Assembly: GCF_014635305.1 (NCBI RefSeq)
Contig: NZ_BMCS01000001.1
Location: 310,001 to 374,000 of the forward strand
From: Williamsia phyllosphaerae
GTDB lineage: Bacteria > Actinomycetota > Actinomycetes > Mycobacteriales > Mycobacteriaceae
Length of the DNA stretch: 64,000 bases
Reading direction: 5' to 3'
The translations under genes were made by a program, and so were the position numbers. The notes beneath the pieces are model-generated. The model did no database searches. It was not told where the DNA came from and saw nothing but the letters and a program-made list of their open reading frames with translations. This document shows, piece after piece, positions 45,406-54,096 of the stretch. Position 1 is the stretch's first letter. Each line of letters opens with the position of its first letter.

Positions 45406-46893
45406 GTGACACACCCTCGTTCCAGACGAAGCCGCCGCGCCGCGACACCGGTCGATGACGCGTGGATCGCCACGGCCTCGGCCTTCGAGCTGGCCGACGC
45501 GATCCGTACCGGGACGACCACCTCACGGCAGGTGGTCGAGTTCCACATCGGTGTCCTGCGCCGGCGCGAGGCCTTCGGGGCCATTGCCCGCGATCGCTTC
45601 GACGAGGCCCTCGCCGAGGCCGATGCCTCCGACGCCGGCTCCCCCGGCACCGACACCGACCGTCCGCTGCAGGGCGTGCCGTGCACGATCAAGGAGTCCA
45701 TCCCGGTCACCGGCATGCCGCACACGGCCGGGCTGTCCAGCCGCGCGGGCATCATCGCCGACGTCGACGCGATTGCCGTGCAACGACTCCGGCGGGCGGG
45801 CGCGATCGTCGTCGGGGTCACCAACACCGCCGAACTGTGCCTCGGGATCGAGAGCACCAACAGCGTCTACGGCCGCACCTCCAATCCCTATGACCGCCGG
45901 CGCGTCTCGGGCGGATCGTCCGGTGGTGAGGGCTCGGCCATCGGTGGGGGCGGCATCCCGTTCGGCGTCGGCGGCGACACCGGCGGGTCGATCCGCATCC
46001 CGTCCTTCTACTGCGGCGTGTTCGGCCACAAGCCCTCCCCCGGCCTGGTCCCTGCGAACGAGTCGATCCCGTCGCTGTCCGGCGAGGAGGAGGTCGACCT
46101 GCTCGAGACCCTCGGGCCGATGGCCCGGCGCGCATCCGATCTCATGCCGTTGCTGCGCATCCTCGCCGACGACGACGGGACCCGGATCGGCACCCCGGAG
46201 TCCGTCGACCTGGAAGGTCTGCGCGTCATCGTCCCCACGAAGTCGAGCTACCTGCGTCCGATGGACCGATCCGTCCGCGACGCGCGCGACGCCGCCGGAG
46301 CGGCCCTGGCCGAGCGCGGGGCCGACGTGGTGTGGCAGCCGATGCCCGCCATGCGCCGCGTGATCGCCAGCTACCTGATGGAGCTGCGCAAGCACGCGGG
46401 CACGTCGGTGATGTCGTTGTTCGACTCCTTCGGCGAGCCCGGTTCGCGGCACCTGACCCCGGCCGTGCTGCGCGCCAACAGTCTTCAACTGCAGCTCGCG
46501 ATGATCGGCGACCGCCTCCCCGAGTTGCTGCCCGGTCCCGCGCGCACGCTGCTCGACAAGTTCGCCGCTGATCTGGCCGAGGAGGTGGACGGCGCGATCG
46601 GGGACGGAGTCATGCTGCACCCACCGCTGCCGCAACCGGCCCCTCTGCACCACGGAACCCTGGCGCGCCCCTGGCTGTTCGGCGGGGCGGCGATCTTCAA
46701 CATGTTGGGTCTGGCCGTCACCGAGGTGCCGCTGGGCTTCAGCAGGCGCGGCCTGCCGGTCGGCGTGCAGGTGGCCGCGCGGCCGGGCAACGACCACGTC
46801 ACCATCGCGGTGGCGCTCGAACTCGAGAAGCAGTTCGGCGGATGGGTTGCGCCGCAGGACGTCATCGCGGGATCGGTCGCCGCGACCACCTAG
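45406..46893 (+). CDS. Amidase-signature family amidase
   Basis: A 495-residue amidase with the AS signature: catalytic Lys in PCTIKESIPV, Gly-Ser-rich GGSSGGEGSAIGGGG, and the nucleophile Ser in DTGGSIRIPS. It hydrolyses an unknown amide. The gene ends 12 bp before hypB and both share direction, so co-expression is likely. Not part of the mycobacterial order at this point. Confidence 0.88.
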   Translation: MTHPRSRRSRRAATPVDDAWIATASAFELADAIRTGTTTSRQVVEFHIGVLRRREAFGAIARDRFDEALAEADASDAGSPGTDTDRPLQGVPCTIKESIPVTGMPHTAGLSSRAGIIADVDAIAVQRLRRAGAIVVGVTNTAELCLGIESTNSVYGRTSNPYDRRRVSGGSSGGEGSAIGGGGIPFGVGGDTGGSIRIPSFYCGVFGHKPSPGLVPANESIPSLSGEEEVDLLETLGPMARRASDLMPLLRILADDDGTRIGTPESVDLEGLRVIVPTKSSYLRPMDRSVRDARDAAGAALAERGADVVWQPMPAMRRVIASYLMELRKHAGTSVMSLFDSFGEPGSRHLTPAVLRANSLQLQLAMIGDRLPELLPGPARTLLDKFAADLAEEVDGAIGDGVMLHPPLPQPAPLHHGTLARPWLFGGAAIFNMLGLAVTEVPLGFSRRGLPVGVQVAARPGNDHVTIAVALELEKQFGGWVAPQDVIAGSVAATT

Positions 46894-46905
46894 GAGAAGC
46901 AGGCC

Positions 46906-47679
46906 ATGGGCAGATTCCACCGACACGACGACGGTGTCGAACACAGTCACGCCCACACCGACCACGGCGACATGTCCGGATACGACACCGACAGTGAACG
47001 CGTGGAGGTCCTCGACGCGATCTTCGGGGAGAACGACCAGCGCGCCGACTTCAACCGTGCCGCCTTCGACGCTGCGGGGGTCCGCGCGGTCAACTTGATG
47101 AGTTCGCCCGGATCGGGCAAGACCACCGTGCTCGTCGCCACGCTGGAGGCCCTCGCCGACGAGATGCGGTTCGGGATCGTCGAGGGCGACATCGCCACCG
47201 ACCTCGACGCCGCCAAACTCGCCGGGCGTGGAGCACAGGTGTCGCTGCTCAACACCGAGGACGGTTTCGGCGGGGAATGCCACCTCGACGCACCGATGGT
47301 CAACCGCGCGCTGCAGGGACTCGACCTCGACGGGCTCGACCTCGTGATCATCGAGAACGTGGGGAATCTGGTGTGCCCGGCAGAGTTCGACGTCGGCGAG
47401 CACGCCAAGGCCATGGTCTGGTCGGTTACCGAGGGCGAGGACAAGCCGATGAAGTATCCGGTGATGTTCCGCAGTGTCGAGGTGGTGCTCATCAACAAGA
47501 TCGACCTGATCCCCTACCTCGACGTCGATCTCGACGACTACATCGTCGCTGTGCGCACCGCGAACCCGACGGCCCGCATCATCCCCGTCAGCGCGAAAAC
47601 CGGCGAGGGGATGGCGGAATGGTACGACTGGCTCCGTGTCCGTCTTGTTGGACAAGACCGAATCGAACTGCAAGGCTGA
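46906..47679 (+). CDS. hypB: HypB-like nickel-binding GTPase
   Basis: A 257-residue SIMIBI GTPase with an N-terminal His/Asp-rich metal store (HSHAHTDHGD and similar), Walker A SSPGSGKTT, the switch region DGFGGECHLD replacing the usual GxxCH, and NKID for guanine specificity. HypB delivers Ni to [NiFe]-hydrogenase with HypA. No hypA or hydrogenase gene is in the window, so the client is unclear. Preceded by GGAG and coupled to the amidase gene. Confidence 0.85.
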   Translation: MGRFHRHDDGVEHSHAHTDHGDMSGYDTDSERVEVLDAIFGENDQRADFNRAAFDAAGVRAVNLMSSPGSGKTTVLVATLEALADEMRFGIVEGDIATDLDAAKLAGRGAQVSLLNTEDGFGGECHLDAPMVNRALQGLDLDGLDLVIIENVGNLVCPAEFDVGEHAKAMVWSVTEGEDKPMKYPVMFRSVEVVLINKIDLIPYLDVDLDDYIVAVRTANPTARIIPVSAKTGEGMAEWYDWLRVRLVGQDRIELQG

Positions 47680-47715
47680 CCGAATGCCGGCCAGGGGGAT
47701 GGGATCCGTACGGCC

Positions 47716-49533
47716 ATGCCGACGATAGAGATCCCGGCTCCCCCGGCGCCGACCGCCGAGGTCGAGGGAAGTCCGTCCGACGCCGACGCCATGGCCACAC
47801 GATTGACGACGGTGGCGAACGCCACCGAGGGGCAGCAGGATTTCGCGACCGGCTCGGCGATCTCCGGAATCGGTGACGACGGAGGACCGTGGTCCGGCCT
47901 GGGTGCCGGCGCATACCGCGGGGCCGTCGCCCCGTTCGCGGCCGACACGTCGACGGCGTACACGGGGCTCATCCGTGGAGCGCAGGCCGTGCGCGCCTAC
48001 GGCGACACGTTGACCGATCTCAAGCAGACCCGTCAGGAGCTCGACGACAGGCGTGGTTCGCTCGCGCAGGCGATCAACGTGTTCGCCGGCGAGGTCAGCT
48101 CATGGGAGGGCAAGGAGATACCGGCCGCGACACTGGCCGGCCTTCAGGAGCGGTCCTCCGAACTGCAGCGTCAGGTGCAGACCTACACCGACGACAACCA
48201 CCGCCTCACAACATCCACCGAGACCAACGAACGGACGTTCGTCTCCGCACTCGCCTCCTACACGGGCGTTTCGGCCTCGAATCGGGCGATGGTGGCGAGC
48301 GGATACGACCCCTCGGCTCTCACTCGGTCCGGGCTGGACAAGATCGCGCGCGGTGCGCATCCGGAGGACATCGACGGGCTCAGCGCAGAGCGCCGGGCAC
48401 AGTGGTGGGCCGGGCTGACCCCGGCCGAGAAGGAAGCAGCCCTGCAGGAATTCCCCGAGTACCTCGGTAACGGCGACGGACTCCCGGCCTCGGTACGCAA
48501 CGATGCCAATCTGCAGAACCTCGACCGCGACATCGCCCAGTCGAACGCGGTGACCGCCGTTCCCAACACACCGAAGGCAATCGGCGACGCGCAGCGGACA
48601 CTGGAGAAGGCCGACGGCGTGAGATCGGCAATCCGCAACGCCCAGAGGGACACACCGGACGTGCCGGTCCAGCTCTACGGATACGACGCGGGTGCCTTCG
48701 GTGGTGACGGCAAGGCCATCGTCTCCATCGGCGACCTCGACACCGCGCACGATGTCGCGTGGAACGTGCCCGGGATGACCACCGACATCTCCAAGATCGG
48801 GGGCAATGTCGATTCGGCCCGCGATCTGTACGCGCAGGCCACGAAGTCCGGATCGACATCACTCGCCTCGGTGGCGTGGATCGGTTACGACGCGCCGAGC
48901 GGAACCGACATGGGGGCGGTCGCCGCACCGGGCGCCGCCAGAGACGGGGGCGCTCTGCTCGCCTCCGACATCCAGGGATTCACCGCGGCGCGCGATCAAT
49001 TGGGGACGGGACAGGGAACCGGCGGATCCGATCACCTGGCCCTGAGCCTGATCGGTCACAGCTACGGGACACCGACGGTCGGCTGGGCCGGCGACAACGG
49101 CCGCCTCGCAGGCGATGTCGACACCGTCACCCTGCTCGGATCCCCGGGAACCGGCGGGGTCACCTCGGCCGAGGAGTTCGGGGTCGGCGCGAAGAACGTC
49201 TACGTCGGTTCGGCCGCCAACGATTTCGTCGGGCATCTGGGCAGTCCCAACGGCGTCAGCTCCCTGGGGATGAGCGGCCTCGGCTCCGACCCGGCGACGA
49301 CGAACTACGGCGCCGAACGGTTCATCGCGGAAGGAGGGGACGCCACGTTCCCCATCGGTGACCACAACAGCTACTACCAGCGAGGGACCGAATCCCTCGA
49401 GAACCTGGGCAAGATCGTCGCCGGTCACGGCGACGACATCACACACGAGTACCGCCGGAGCGGATGGGATGTCCTCGAGGGCGCCGTCACGCAGCAGGAT
49501 CCAGCCGTCGAGTCGCGAAAGGACAACGAATGA
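47716..49533 (+). CDS. DUF1023 alpha/beta hydrolase with helical N-terminus
   Basis: A 605-residue protein. The first 300 residues are helical and recall the WXG100/T7SS-associated type; the rest is a DUF1023 alpha/beta hydrolase with nucleophile elbow GHSYG (Ser about 449) and a late His in GDHNSYY. DUF1023 proteins often sit beside T7SS substrates in Gordonia and Rhodococcus and may be exported effectors or envelope esterases. The stop overlaps the next start by 4 nt; first gene of a four-gene cassette. Confidence 0.75.
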   Translation: MPTIEIPAPPAPTAEVEGSPSDADAMATRLTTVANATEGQQDFATGSAISGIGDDGGPWSGLGAGAYRGAVAPFAADTSTAYTGLIRGAQAVRAYGDTLTDLKQTRQELDDRRGSLAQAINVFAGEVSSWEGKEIPAATLAGLQERSSELQRQVQTYTDDNHRLTTSTETNERTFVSALASYTGVSASNRAMVASGYDPSALTRSGLDKIARGAHPEDIDGLSAERRAQWWAGLTPAEKEAALQEFPEYLGNGDGLPASVRNDANLQNLDRDIAQSNAVTAVPNTPKAIGDAQRTLEKADGVRSAIRNAQRDTPDVPVQLYGYDAGAFGGDGKAIVSIGDLDTAHDVAWNVPGMTTDISKIGGNVDSARDLYAQATKSGSTSLASVAWIGYDAPSGTDMGAVAAPGAARDGGALLASDIQGFTAARDQLGTGQGTGGSDHLALSLIGHSYGTPTVGWAGDNGRLAGDVDTVTLLGSPGTGGVTSAEEFGVGAKNVYVGSAANDFVGHLGSPNGVSSLGMSGLGSDPATTNYGAERFIAEGGDATFPIGDHNSYYQRGTESLENLGKIVAGHGDDITHEYRRSGWDVLEGAVTQQDPAVESRKDNE

Positions 49534-50123
49534 CCAAGCGGACCATCGTGCTCGTGGGATTGGTGGTGGTGATCGGGGTGGCGGTGCTCGGCGTCGCCGT
49601 CACCTCGGGCGACGACAGCGACGAATCGCCACCCGACTCGACCGCGAAGGTGACGGCGGACCGTCCCCTGACCTCGACGCAGGCCGCCGAGATCCGGGAG
49701 GCGGGCCGAGCGCTGACCATACGTCTGCTCGACCGTGTGCCGAACACCGGCGAGAACCGCGTCGATACCGGCCAGTCGGCCGAGACCTGGCGCAACTGCA
49801 CAGCCGAGCAGAAGGACTTCTCCTTCGAGCAGACACGCAACGGAGTCCAGTACAGCGCGACGGTGTTCGTGACGACGCCGCGACCGTTCACCGACGACGA
49901 GATTCGCGCGCTGGCCGACGGCGCCCAGATCACCACGCGCAAGGGCGACCCCGGTACGGGGACGAGCGGCATCTTCAGCGTCGATCTGACCTCCAACACC
50001 CGGTTCGTCGTGGACGTGGTGAGCCCCTGCTATCCCATACCGATCTCGGGCGGTGGGGACTACGTCAGCACCGACGACATCATGCGCGTGACCGGCTTCG
50101 TGAACAAGGAATGGAAGCGATGA
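49530..50123 (+). CDS. Membrane-anchored protein, cassette gene 2
   Basis: A 197-residue protein with one N-terminal membrane helix (TIVLVGLVVVIGVAVLGVAVTSG) and an extracytoplasmic domain with two cysteines (Cys in WRNCTAEQ and VSPCYPI) likely to form a disulfide. No family recognised. It starts in the stop of the hydrolase gene (ATGA), consistent with a dedicated partner, for example an immunity protein or chaperone on the outside. Confidence 0.65.
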   Translation: MTKRTIVLVGLVVVIGVAVLGVAVTSGDDSDESPPDSTAKVTADRPLTSTQAAEIREAGRALTIRLLDRVPNTGENRVDTGQSAETWRNCTAEQKDFSFEQTRNGVQYSATVFVTTPRPFTDDEIRALADGAQITTRKGDPGTGTSGIFSVDLTSNTRFVVDVVSPCYPIPISGGGDYVSTDDIMRVTGFVNKEWKR

Positions 50124-50698
50124 CCGGTGGCCGGCCGCATCACCCCGTGGACGCCGACCGGATGTTCGTCGACGAGTTGCTCACCGAGGCACAGGCGCTG
50201 CTCGGCGACCCGCGGATCCGGGTCGTCCACGTACGCCACGCCGGCCCGCCCCCAGCGGACGCACGACCACCGTCGGAGTCCGACGCGACATCGCTCGCAC
50301 AGCGCGCAGCGTGGATGCAGACGGTGGAACTCGCCACGACCCTTCGTGATCTGTGGGAGCACGCCTGGCTCCCTTCGCCTCCGGAGGTCGTGAGCGTTCG
50401 ATACCTCGAGGATTCCACCGGTCTGCGTGTCGAGGTGACGGGGCAGGCACAGACCGCGAACGCGGTCGATGTGAACTCCGCCGCAGACCGACTTCTGGTG
50501 CGAGGGTTCCTGCCGGACGAACAGTCCCCGCCGGGCCGGATCCGCGCACACCGCGGGGGCGCGGAACTCGTGGTCGACGCCTCCGCCGAAAGGATCACGA
50601 TGATGATCTCCGAGGATCTGGACGTACCCGCGCACACCAGGCCGAACACCCTGTCCGCACTGCCGCAACAGGTTTCGACGATCTCCGACGGCCGATAG
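50120..50698 (+). CDS. Hypothetical cytoplasmic protein, cassette gene 3
   Basis: A 192-residue soluble, acidic protein with no recognised motif. Predicted strands and helices alternate (SVRYLEDSTGLRVEVTGQA, then ITMMISEDLDVP). ATG 50120 overlaps the preceding stop by 4 nt. Possible role as a chaperone for the secreted cassette members is inference from position only. Confidence 0.62.
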   Translation: MTGGRPHHPVDADRMFVDELLTEAQALLGDPRIRVVHVRHAGPPPADARPPSESDATSLAQRAAWMQTVELATTLRDLWEHAWLPSPPEVVSVRYLEDSTGLRVEVTGQAQTANAVDVNSAADRLLVRGFLPDEQSPPGRIRAHRGGAELVVDASAERITMMISEDLDVPAHTRPNTLSALPQQVSTISDGR

Positions 50699-50707
50699 GG
50701 GCTCGCC

Positions 50708-51004
50708 GTGCAGATCGACAAGACCCGCGTACACGCCATCGCCAAGGACTGGGAGGAATGTCATGCGGCCCTGATCGACGCCTCGACGACCGCGGGCGAC
50801 GCCAGCGGCGACTGGGCCCCGGGGGTCCGGGGAGCCGTCACGTCGTTCACCAGCGCGTGGAGAGCCGACCTCGCACAGCTCGCCGCGGAGGCCGATGCGA
50901 TAAGCCGGGGCATGAACGCCGCGGCGGCGAGCTATGCGATCACCGACGAGGAGGCCGCAGAGCGGATGCGGCAGGTGCAGAAGGCGATCGCACCACCGGC
51001 GTAG
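50708..51004 (+). CDS. Small T7SS-type secreted protein
   Basis: A 98-residue helical-hairpin protein in the WXG100/EspC size class. The turn between helices is DWAPGV (Trp-x-x-Gly) and the C-terminal region has the type VII secretion signal YxxxD (YAITDEEA). It likely pairs with a partner of similar fold. It is the last gene of the cassette, 9 bp after gene 3. Confidence 0.7.
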   Translation: MQIDKTRVHAIAKDWEECHAALIDASTTAGDASGDWAPGVRGAVTSFTSAWRADLAQLAAEADAISRGMNAAAASYAITDEEAAERMRQVQKAIAPPA

Positions 51005-51043
51005 AACGCGGTGCGACCGGCGCGGGCCACTAGGCTCGGCGAC

Positions 51044-51919
51044 ATGACCGCTACACCCATCCGCGTGGCCGTCGTGGGTGCGGGCCCCTGGGCCCGTGAG
51101 ACCCACATCCCCGCGCTGTCCGCACATCCCGGTGTCGAGCTGGTCGGTGTGTGGACCCGGCGACCGGAGGCGGCCGACGACCTGCCCGTGCCGCGTTTCG
51201 AGTCCATCGAGGCCATGCTCGAGGGGTGCGACGCGGTGTCGTTCGCGGTGCCGCCGGACGCCCAGGCTCCCCTGGCCGTCGCGGCCGCCGACGCCGGCAA
51301 GCACCTGATCCTGGACAAGCCGATCGCGGGCACGGTCGAGGGGGCCGAGGCGATCGTCGCGGCGGTGCGAGCCGCCGACGTGCGTTCGATCGTCACGTTC
51401 ACCCGCCGGTACGCACCGGAGACACGCGCATTCGTGGACGCGGCGCAGGCGGGTCGGTACGCAGGCGGTCTCGGTCGATGGATCTCAGGATCCCTGCTGG
51501 GCGGCCGATACTCGTCGTCGCAGTGGCGGCAGGACGGCGGCGCGCTGCTCGACGTCGGACCGCACGTGATCGATCTGCTGGACGCCACGCTCGGTTCGAT
51601 CACCAAGGTGATCGACGCGCGCGTCATCGCCGACGACGACCTGTGGCATCTCACCTTCGGACACACCGGCGGTGCGACCTCGACGGCGCAACTGTCGCTT
51701 CGCGTCCCGGCACGGCCGACCGTCACCGAGTTCTCCGTCCACGGTCCCGACGGTGTCGTGACCCTCACCGATCGCACCACCGGTTCGGTCGAGTGCTTCA
51801 CCACCCTCGTCGACGAATTGCTCACGGCCATCGCGACGTCGACCGACCATCCCCTCGATGCGGCGCGTGGGCTGCACATCCAACGGATCATCGCCGAGGT
51901 GCACAGACGCGTCGCCTAG
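51044..51919 (+). CDS. Gfo/Idh/MocA-family oxidoreductase
   Basis: A 291-residue NAD(P)-dependent dehydrogenase. Rossmann motif VVGAGPWARETHI, the DKPIAG form of the conserved EKP lysine motif, and DVGPHVIDLLD near the active-site His. It acts on a sugar-like alcohol. TAGGCT at 51031-51036 is 7 nt before ATG without Shine-Dalgarno, hence probably leaderless. Insert compared with the mycobacterial order. Confidence 0.85.
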   Translation: MTATPIRVAVVGAGPWARETHIPALSAHPGVELVGVWTRRPEAADDLPVPRFESIEAMLEGCDAVSFAVPPDAQAPLAVAAADAGKHLILDKPIAGTVEGAEAIVAAVRAADVRSIVTFTRRYAPETRAFVDAAQAGRYAGGLGRWISGSLLGGRYSSSQWRQDGGALLDVGPHVIDLLDATLGSITKVIDARVIADDDLWHLTFGHTGGATSTAQLSLRVPARPTVTEFSVHGPDGVVTLTDRTTGSVECFTTLVDELLTAIATSTDHPLDAARGLHIQRIIAEVHRRVA

Positions 51920-51938
51920 ATCGACGGCACGACACGCA

Positions 51939-51978
51939 CAGCGCCGGCGACGGTCGGGAGAGACCATCGCCGGCGCTG
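51939..51978. terminator. Bidirectional terminator
   Basis: CAGCGCCGGCGA plus GGTC pair with GACC plus TCGCCGGCGCTG around a 6-base loop; only one mismatch. It separates two convergent genes. Confidence 0.75.
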
Positions 51979-51993
51979 CCGTGACCTGCTGCG

Positions 51994-52293
51994 TCAGCGA
52001 CGCGCGAGGACGACATGCACGAACGTGCGGTCGTAGGTGAACCCCCACGCACGGTGGGCCGCGTCGTACCGCGGGGTCACCCGGTGGCCGCGGTAGGTGA
52101 ACGGCCGGTAGTCGGGTCGGGAGATGGTGATCTGTCGCTGCTGCTGGGGCTGCTGCGCACGTGCTTGGGTCTGGGATGAATGTCCCTGCTGCGGTGCGGC
52201 GGACGCGGTGCCCGCGCTGACGCCCAGTCCCAGCAGTGCGGCTCCGACGAACCCTGCGGCGATGGTCGAGGTGGCGGCCTTCTTGATGTTCAC
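51994..52293 (-). CDS. Small secreted protein
   Basis: A 99-residue protein with a Sec signal peptide (KKAATSTIAAGFVGAALLGLGVSAGTASA, cleavage after ASA), a Gln-rich linker and a short basic domain (ISRPDYRPFTYRGHRVTPRYD and WGFTYDRTFVHVVL). No family recognised. GTG 52293 gives the signal peptide. Likely exported and small enough to sit in the cell wall. Confidence 0.65.
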   Translation of the reverse strand: MNIKKAATSTIAAGFVGAALLGLGVSAGTASAAPQQGHSSQTQARAQQPQQQRQITISRPDYRPFTYRGHRVTPRYDAAHRAWGFTYDRTFVHVVLARR

Positions 52294-52443
52294 GTCTACT
52301 CCTGTTTCTCCAGCCGGTGCGAGAACCCGGCAGCGGAACACGCGTCCGCTGAGGAGAAAACTAGGAGTCCGACCTGTCTGCAGCGTGGCCGCGGGCTGCC
52401 AGATCGCTGTCAGCGGGACAGGTCGCGACGGTAGCGTGTGGGC

Positions 52444-53298
52444 ATGACTGCACCGAAGCATCCCGCGTACGAGACGCTGCGCACGGTCACCCCGTTCGCA
52501 TCCGTCGTCCTGTGCAACAACCCGGGGATGATGGAGCTCGACGGAACCAACACCTGGGTCCTGCGCGCCCCCGGGCACCCCGACTGCGTCGTCGTCGACC
52601 CGGGTCCCAAGGGGCACAAGAAGCATCGGAAGACGGTGGCCGAACAGGGGCGCGTCGTCCTGACGCTCATCACGCACCGGCACGCCGACCACACCGACGG
52701 CATCAAGAAGTTCCACGAGCTCACCGGATCTCCGGTGCGGGCGCTGACCGAGAAGTTCTGCCGCGACGCCGATCCGCTCACCGACCGCGAGGTGATCCTC
52801 GCCGCCGGTCTGCGGATCACGGTGTTGCGCACCCCGGGTCACACCGCAGACTCGGTCAGCTTCCTCGTCGAGCACCTGGCGAAGGGCGACCCGGCCAACA
52901 CCTCCGGGGTCGAGCCCGCCCGGGTCATCGGCCGCGCCATGTGCACCGGTGACACCATCCTGGGAAGCGGCACAACGGTTCTCGACCCGTCCGACGGTGG
53001 ACTGCGGGACTACATGAACTCACTCAACCGGCTCATCGTCGAGGGCGAGGGGTGTGCGTTGCTACCGGGCCACGGCCCCGACCACGCCGATCTGATCCCG
53101 GTTGCCCGCTACTACAAGACGCACCGGGAGGAGCGGATCGACCAGATCCGCGCAGCGCTCGCCGACCTCGATCTCACTGCGGCAGAGGCGAAGCCGATGA
53201 AGATCGTCAAACGGGTCTACGCCGACGTCGACAAGAAGCTGTGGCCCGCCGCGCGGATGTCGGTCAAGGCCCAGCTGACCTACCTGCAAGAGGTCTGA
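52444..53298 (+). CDS. MBL-fold metallo-hydrolase (Rv3677c type)
   Basis: A 284-residue metallo-beta-lactamase-fold hydrolase with the metal motif THRHADHTDG, Asp in DTILGSGTT and His in LLPGHGPDH. C-terminal helices match LACTB2-like RNA/lipid hydrolases. TAGCGT is 6 nt before ATG, without Shine-Dalgarno. The gene sits next to ridA as in M. tuberculosis. Confidence 0.87.
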   Translation: MTAPKHPAYETLRTVTPFASVVLCNNPGMMELDGTNTWVLRAPGHPDCVVVDPGPKGHKKHRKTVAEQGRVVLTLITHRHADHTDGIKKFHELTGSPVRALTEKFCRDADPLTDREVILAAGLRITVLRTPGHTADSVSFLVEHLAKGDPANTSGVEPARVIGRAMCTGDTILGSGTTVLDPSDGGLRDYMNSLNRLIVEGEGCALLPGHGPDHADLIPVARYYKTHREERIDQIRAALADLDLTAAEAKPMKIVKRVYADVDKKLWPAARMSVKAQLTYLQEV

Positions 53299-53323
53299 GA
53301 GCCGCGGTGTCGTGAGCCGGCGC

Positions 53324-53806
53324 TCAGCCGACCTCGACGATCATCTCGACCTCGACCGGTGAACCCAGCGGCAACTCGGCGACGCCGACCGCCGACCGCG
53401 CGTGGTGACCGGCCTCGCCGAAGATCTCCCCGATGAGGTCGGACGCGCCGTTGAGCACCCCGGGTTGTCCGGTGAAACCCGGTGCGGAGGCGACGAATCC
53501 GACGATCTTGACCACGCGGACCAGGGAGTCGATACCCACCAGACCGTTGATCGCGGCCAGCGCGTTCAGCGCGCACAGACGTGCGGCCTCACGGGCCTGG
53601 TCGGGTTTGACGATGCCCTCGGCCCCCTCGGAGACCTTGCCGTGGAACGTCAGCTCACCGTCGACCATCGGGAGCTGCCCCGAGGTGTAGACCATGTTGC
53701 CGCTGCGCACAGCCGGGTAGTAGACCCCGAGCGGGGCGACCACCTTGGGCAGTTCGATTCCGAGATCGGCCAGGCGCTGCGTCCACGACGGCTTCGTGTC
53801 GGACAC
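53324..53806 (-). CDS. RidA-family protein
   Basis: A 160-residue YjgF/RidA-family protein (GKVSEGAEGIVKPDQAREAARLCALNAL and the ending PVEVEMIVEV). RidA deaminates reactive enamines; the key Arg of that subgroup is not clear, so this may be a relative (Rv3678c). GTG start; 5 bp after the DUF4177 gene on the same strand. Confidence 0.82.
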   Translation of the reverse strand: MSDTKPSWTQRLADLGIELPKVVAPLGVYYPAVRSGNMVYTSGQLPMVDGELTFHGKVSEGAEGIVKPDQAREAARLCALNALAAINGLVGIDSLVRVVKIVGFVASAPGFTGQPGVLNGASDLIGEIFGEAGHHARSAVGVAELPLGSPVEVEMIVEVG

Positions 53807-53811
53807 CGCGC

Positions 53812-53976
53812 TCAGCCCTTCGGACGCTTGAGGTAGGCGACGTGCTGCTCACCGGTGGGGCCGGGCAGAACGCTGACCAACTCCCATCCGTCGACGCCCC
53901 AGGTGTCGAGGATTTGCTTGGTGGCGTGGGTCAGCAGCGGCACGGTGGCGTATTCCCACGCAGTCAGTTCACTCAT
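53812..53976 (-). CDS. Small DUF4177 protein (Rv3678A type)
   Basis: A 54-residue protein, too short for usual ORF finding, read on the minus strand as MSELTAWEYATVPLLTHATK and ending in LKRPKG. DUF4177 features are the WEY start and DGWELVSVLP. ATG 53976 is 6 nt after TAGGGT, so leaderless. Forms an operon with ridA. Function unknown. Confidence 0.78.
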   Translation of the reverse strand: MSELTAWEYATVPLLTHATKQILDTWGVDGWELVSVLPGPTGEQHVAYLKRPKG

Positions 53977-54096
53977 GGGCTCACCCTATCGGGGTGTGAC
54001 GGACACATCGAGGCCCCGGCGAAAGGTCATCGACGTCACTCACCTCGCTACGCCGATCGCGGGGGTTCGCAGTGCGCTCGCCGATACAGTCGAGTG

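Noticed and set aside
45523..47673. 716-codon minus-strand frame over the amidase and hypB
   Set aside because: Antisense to two well-supported genes; no motif.
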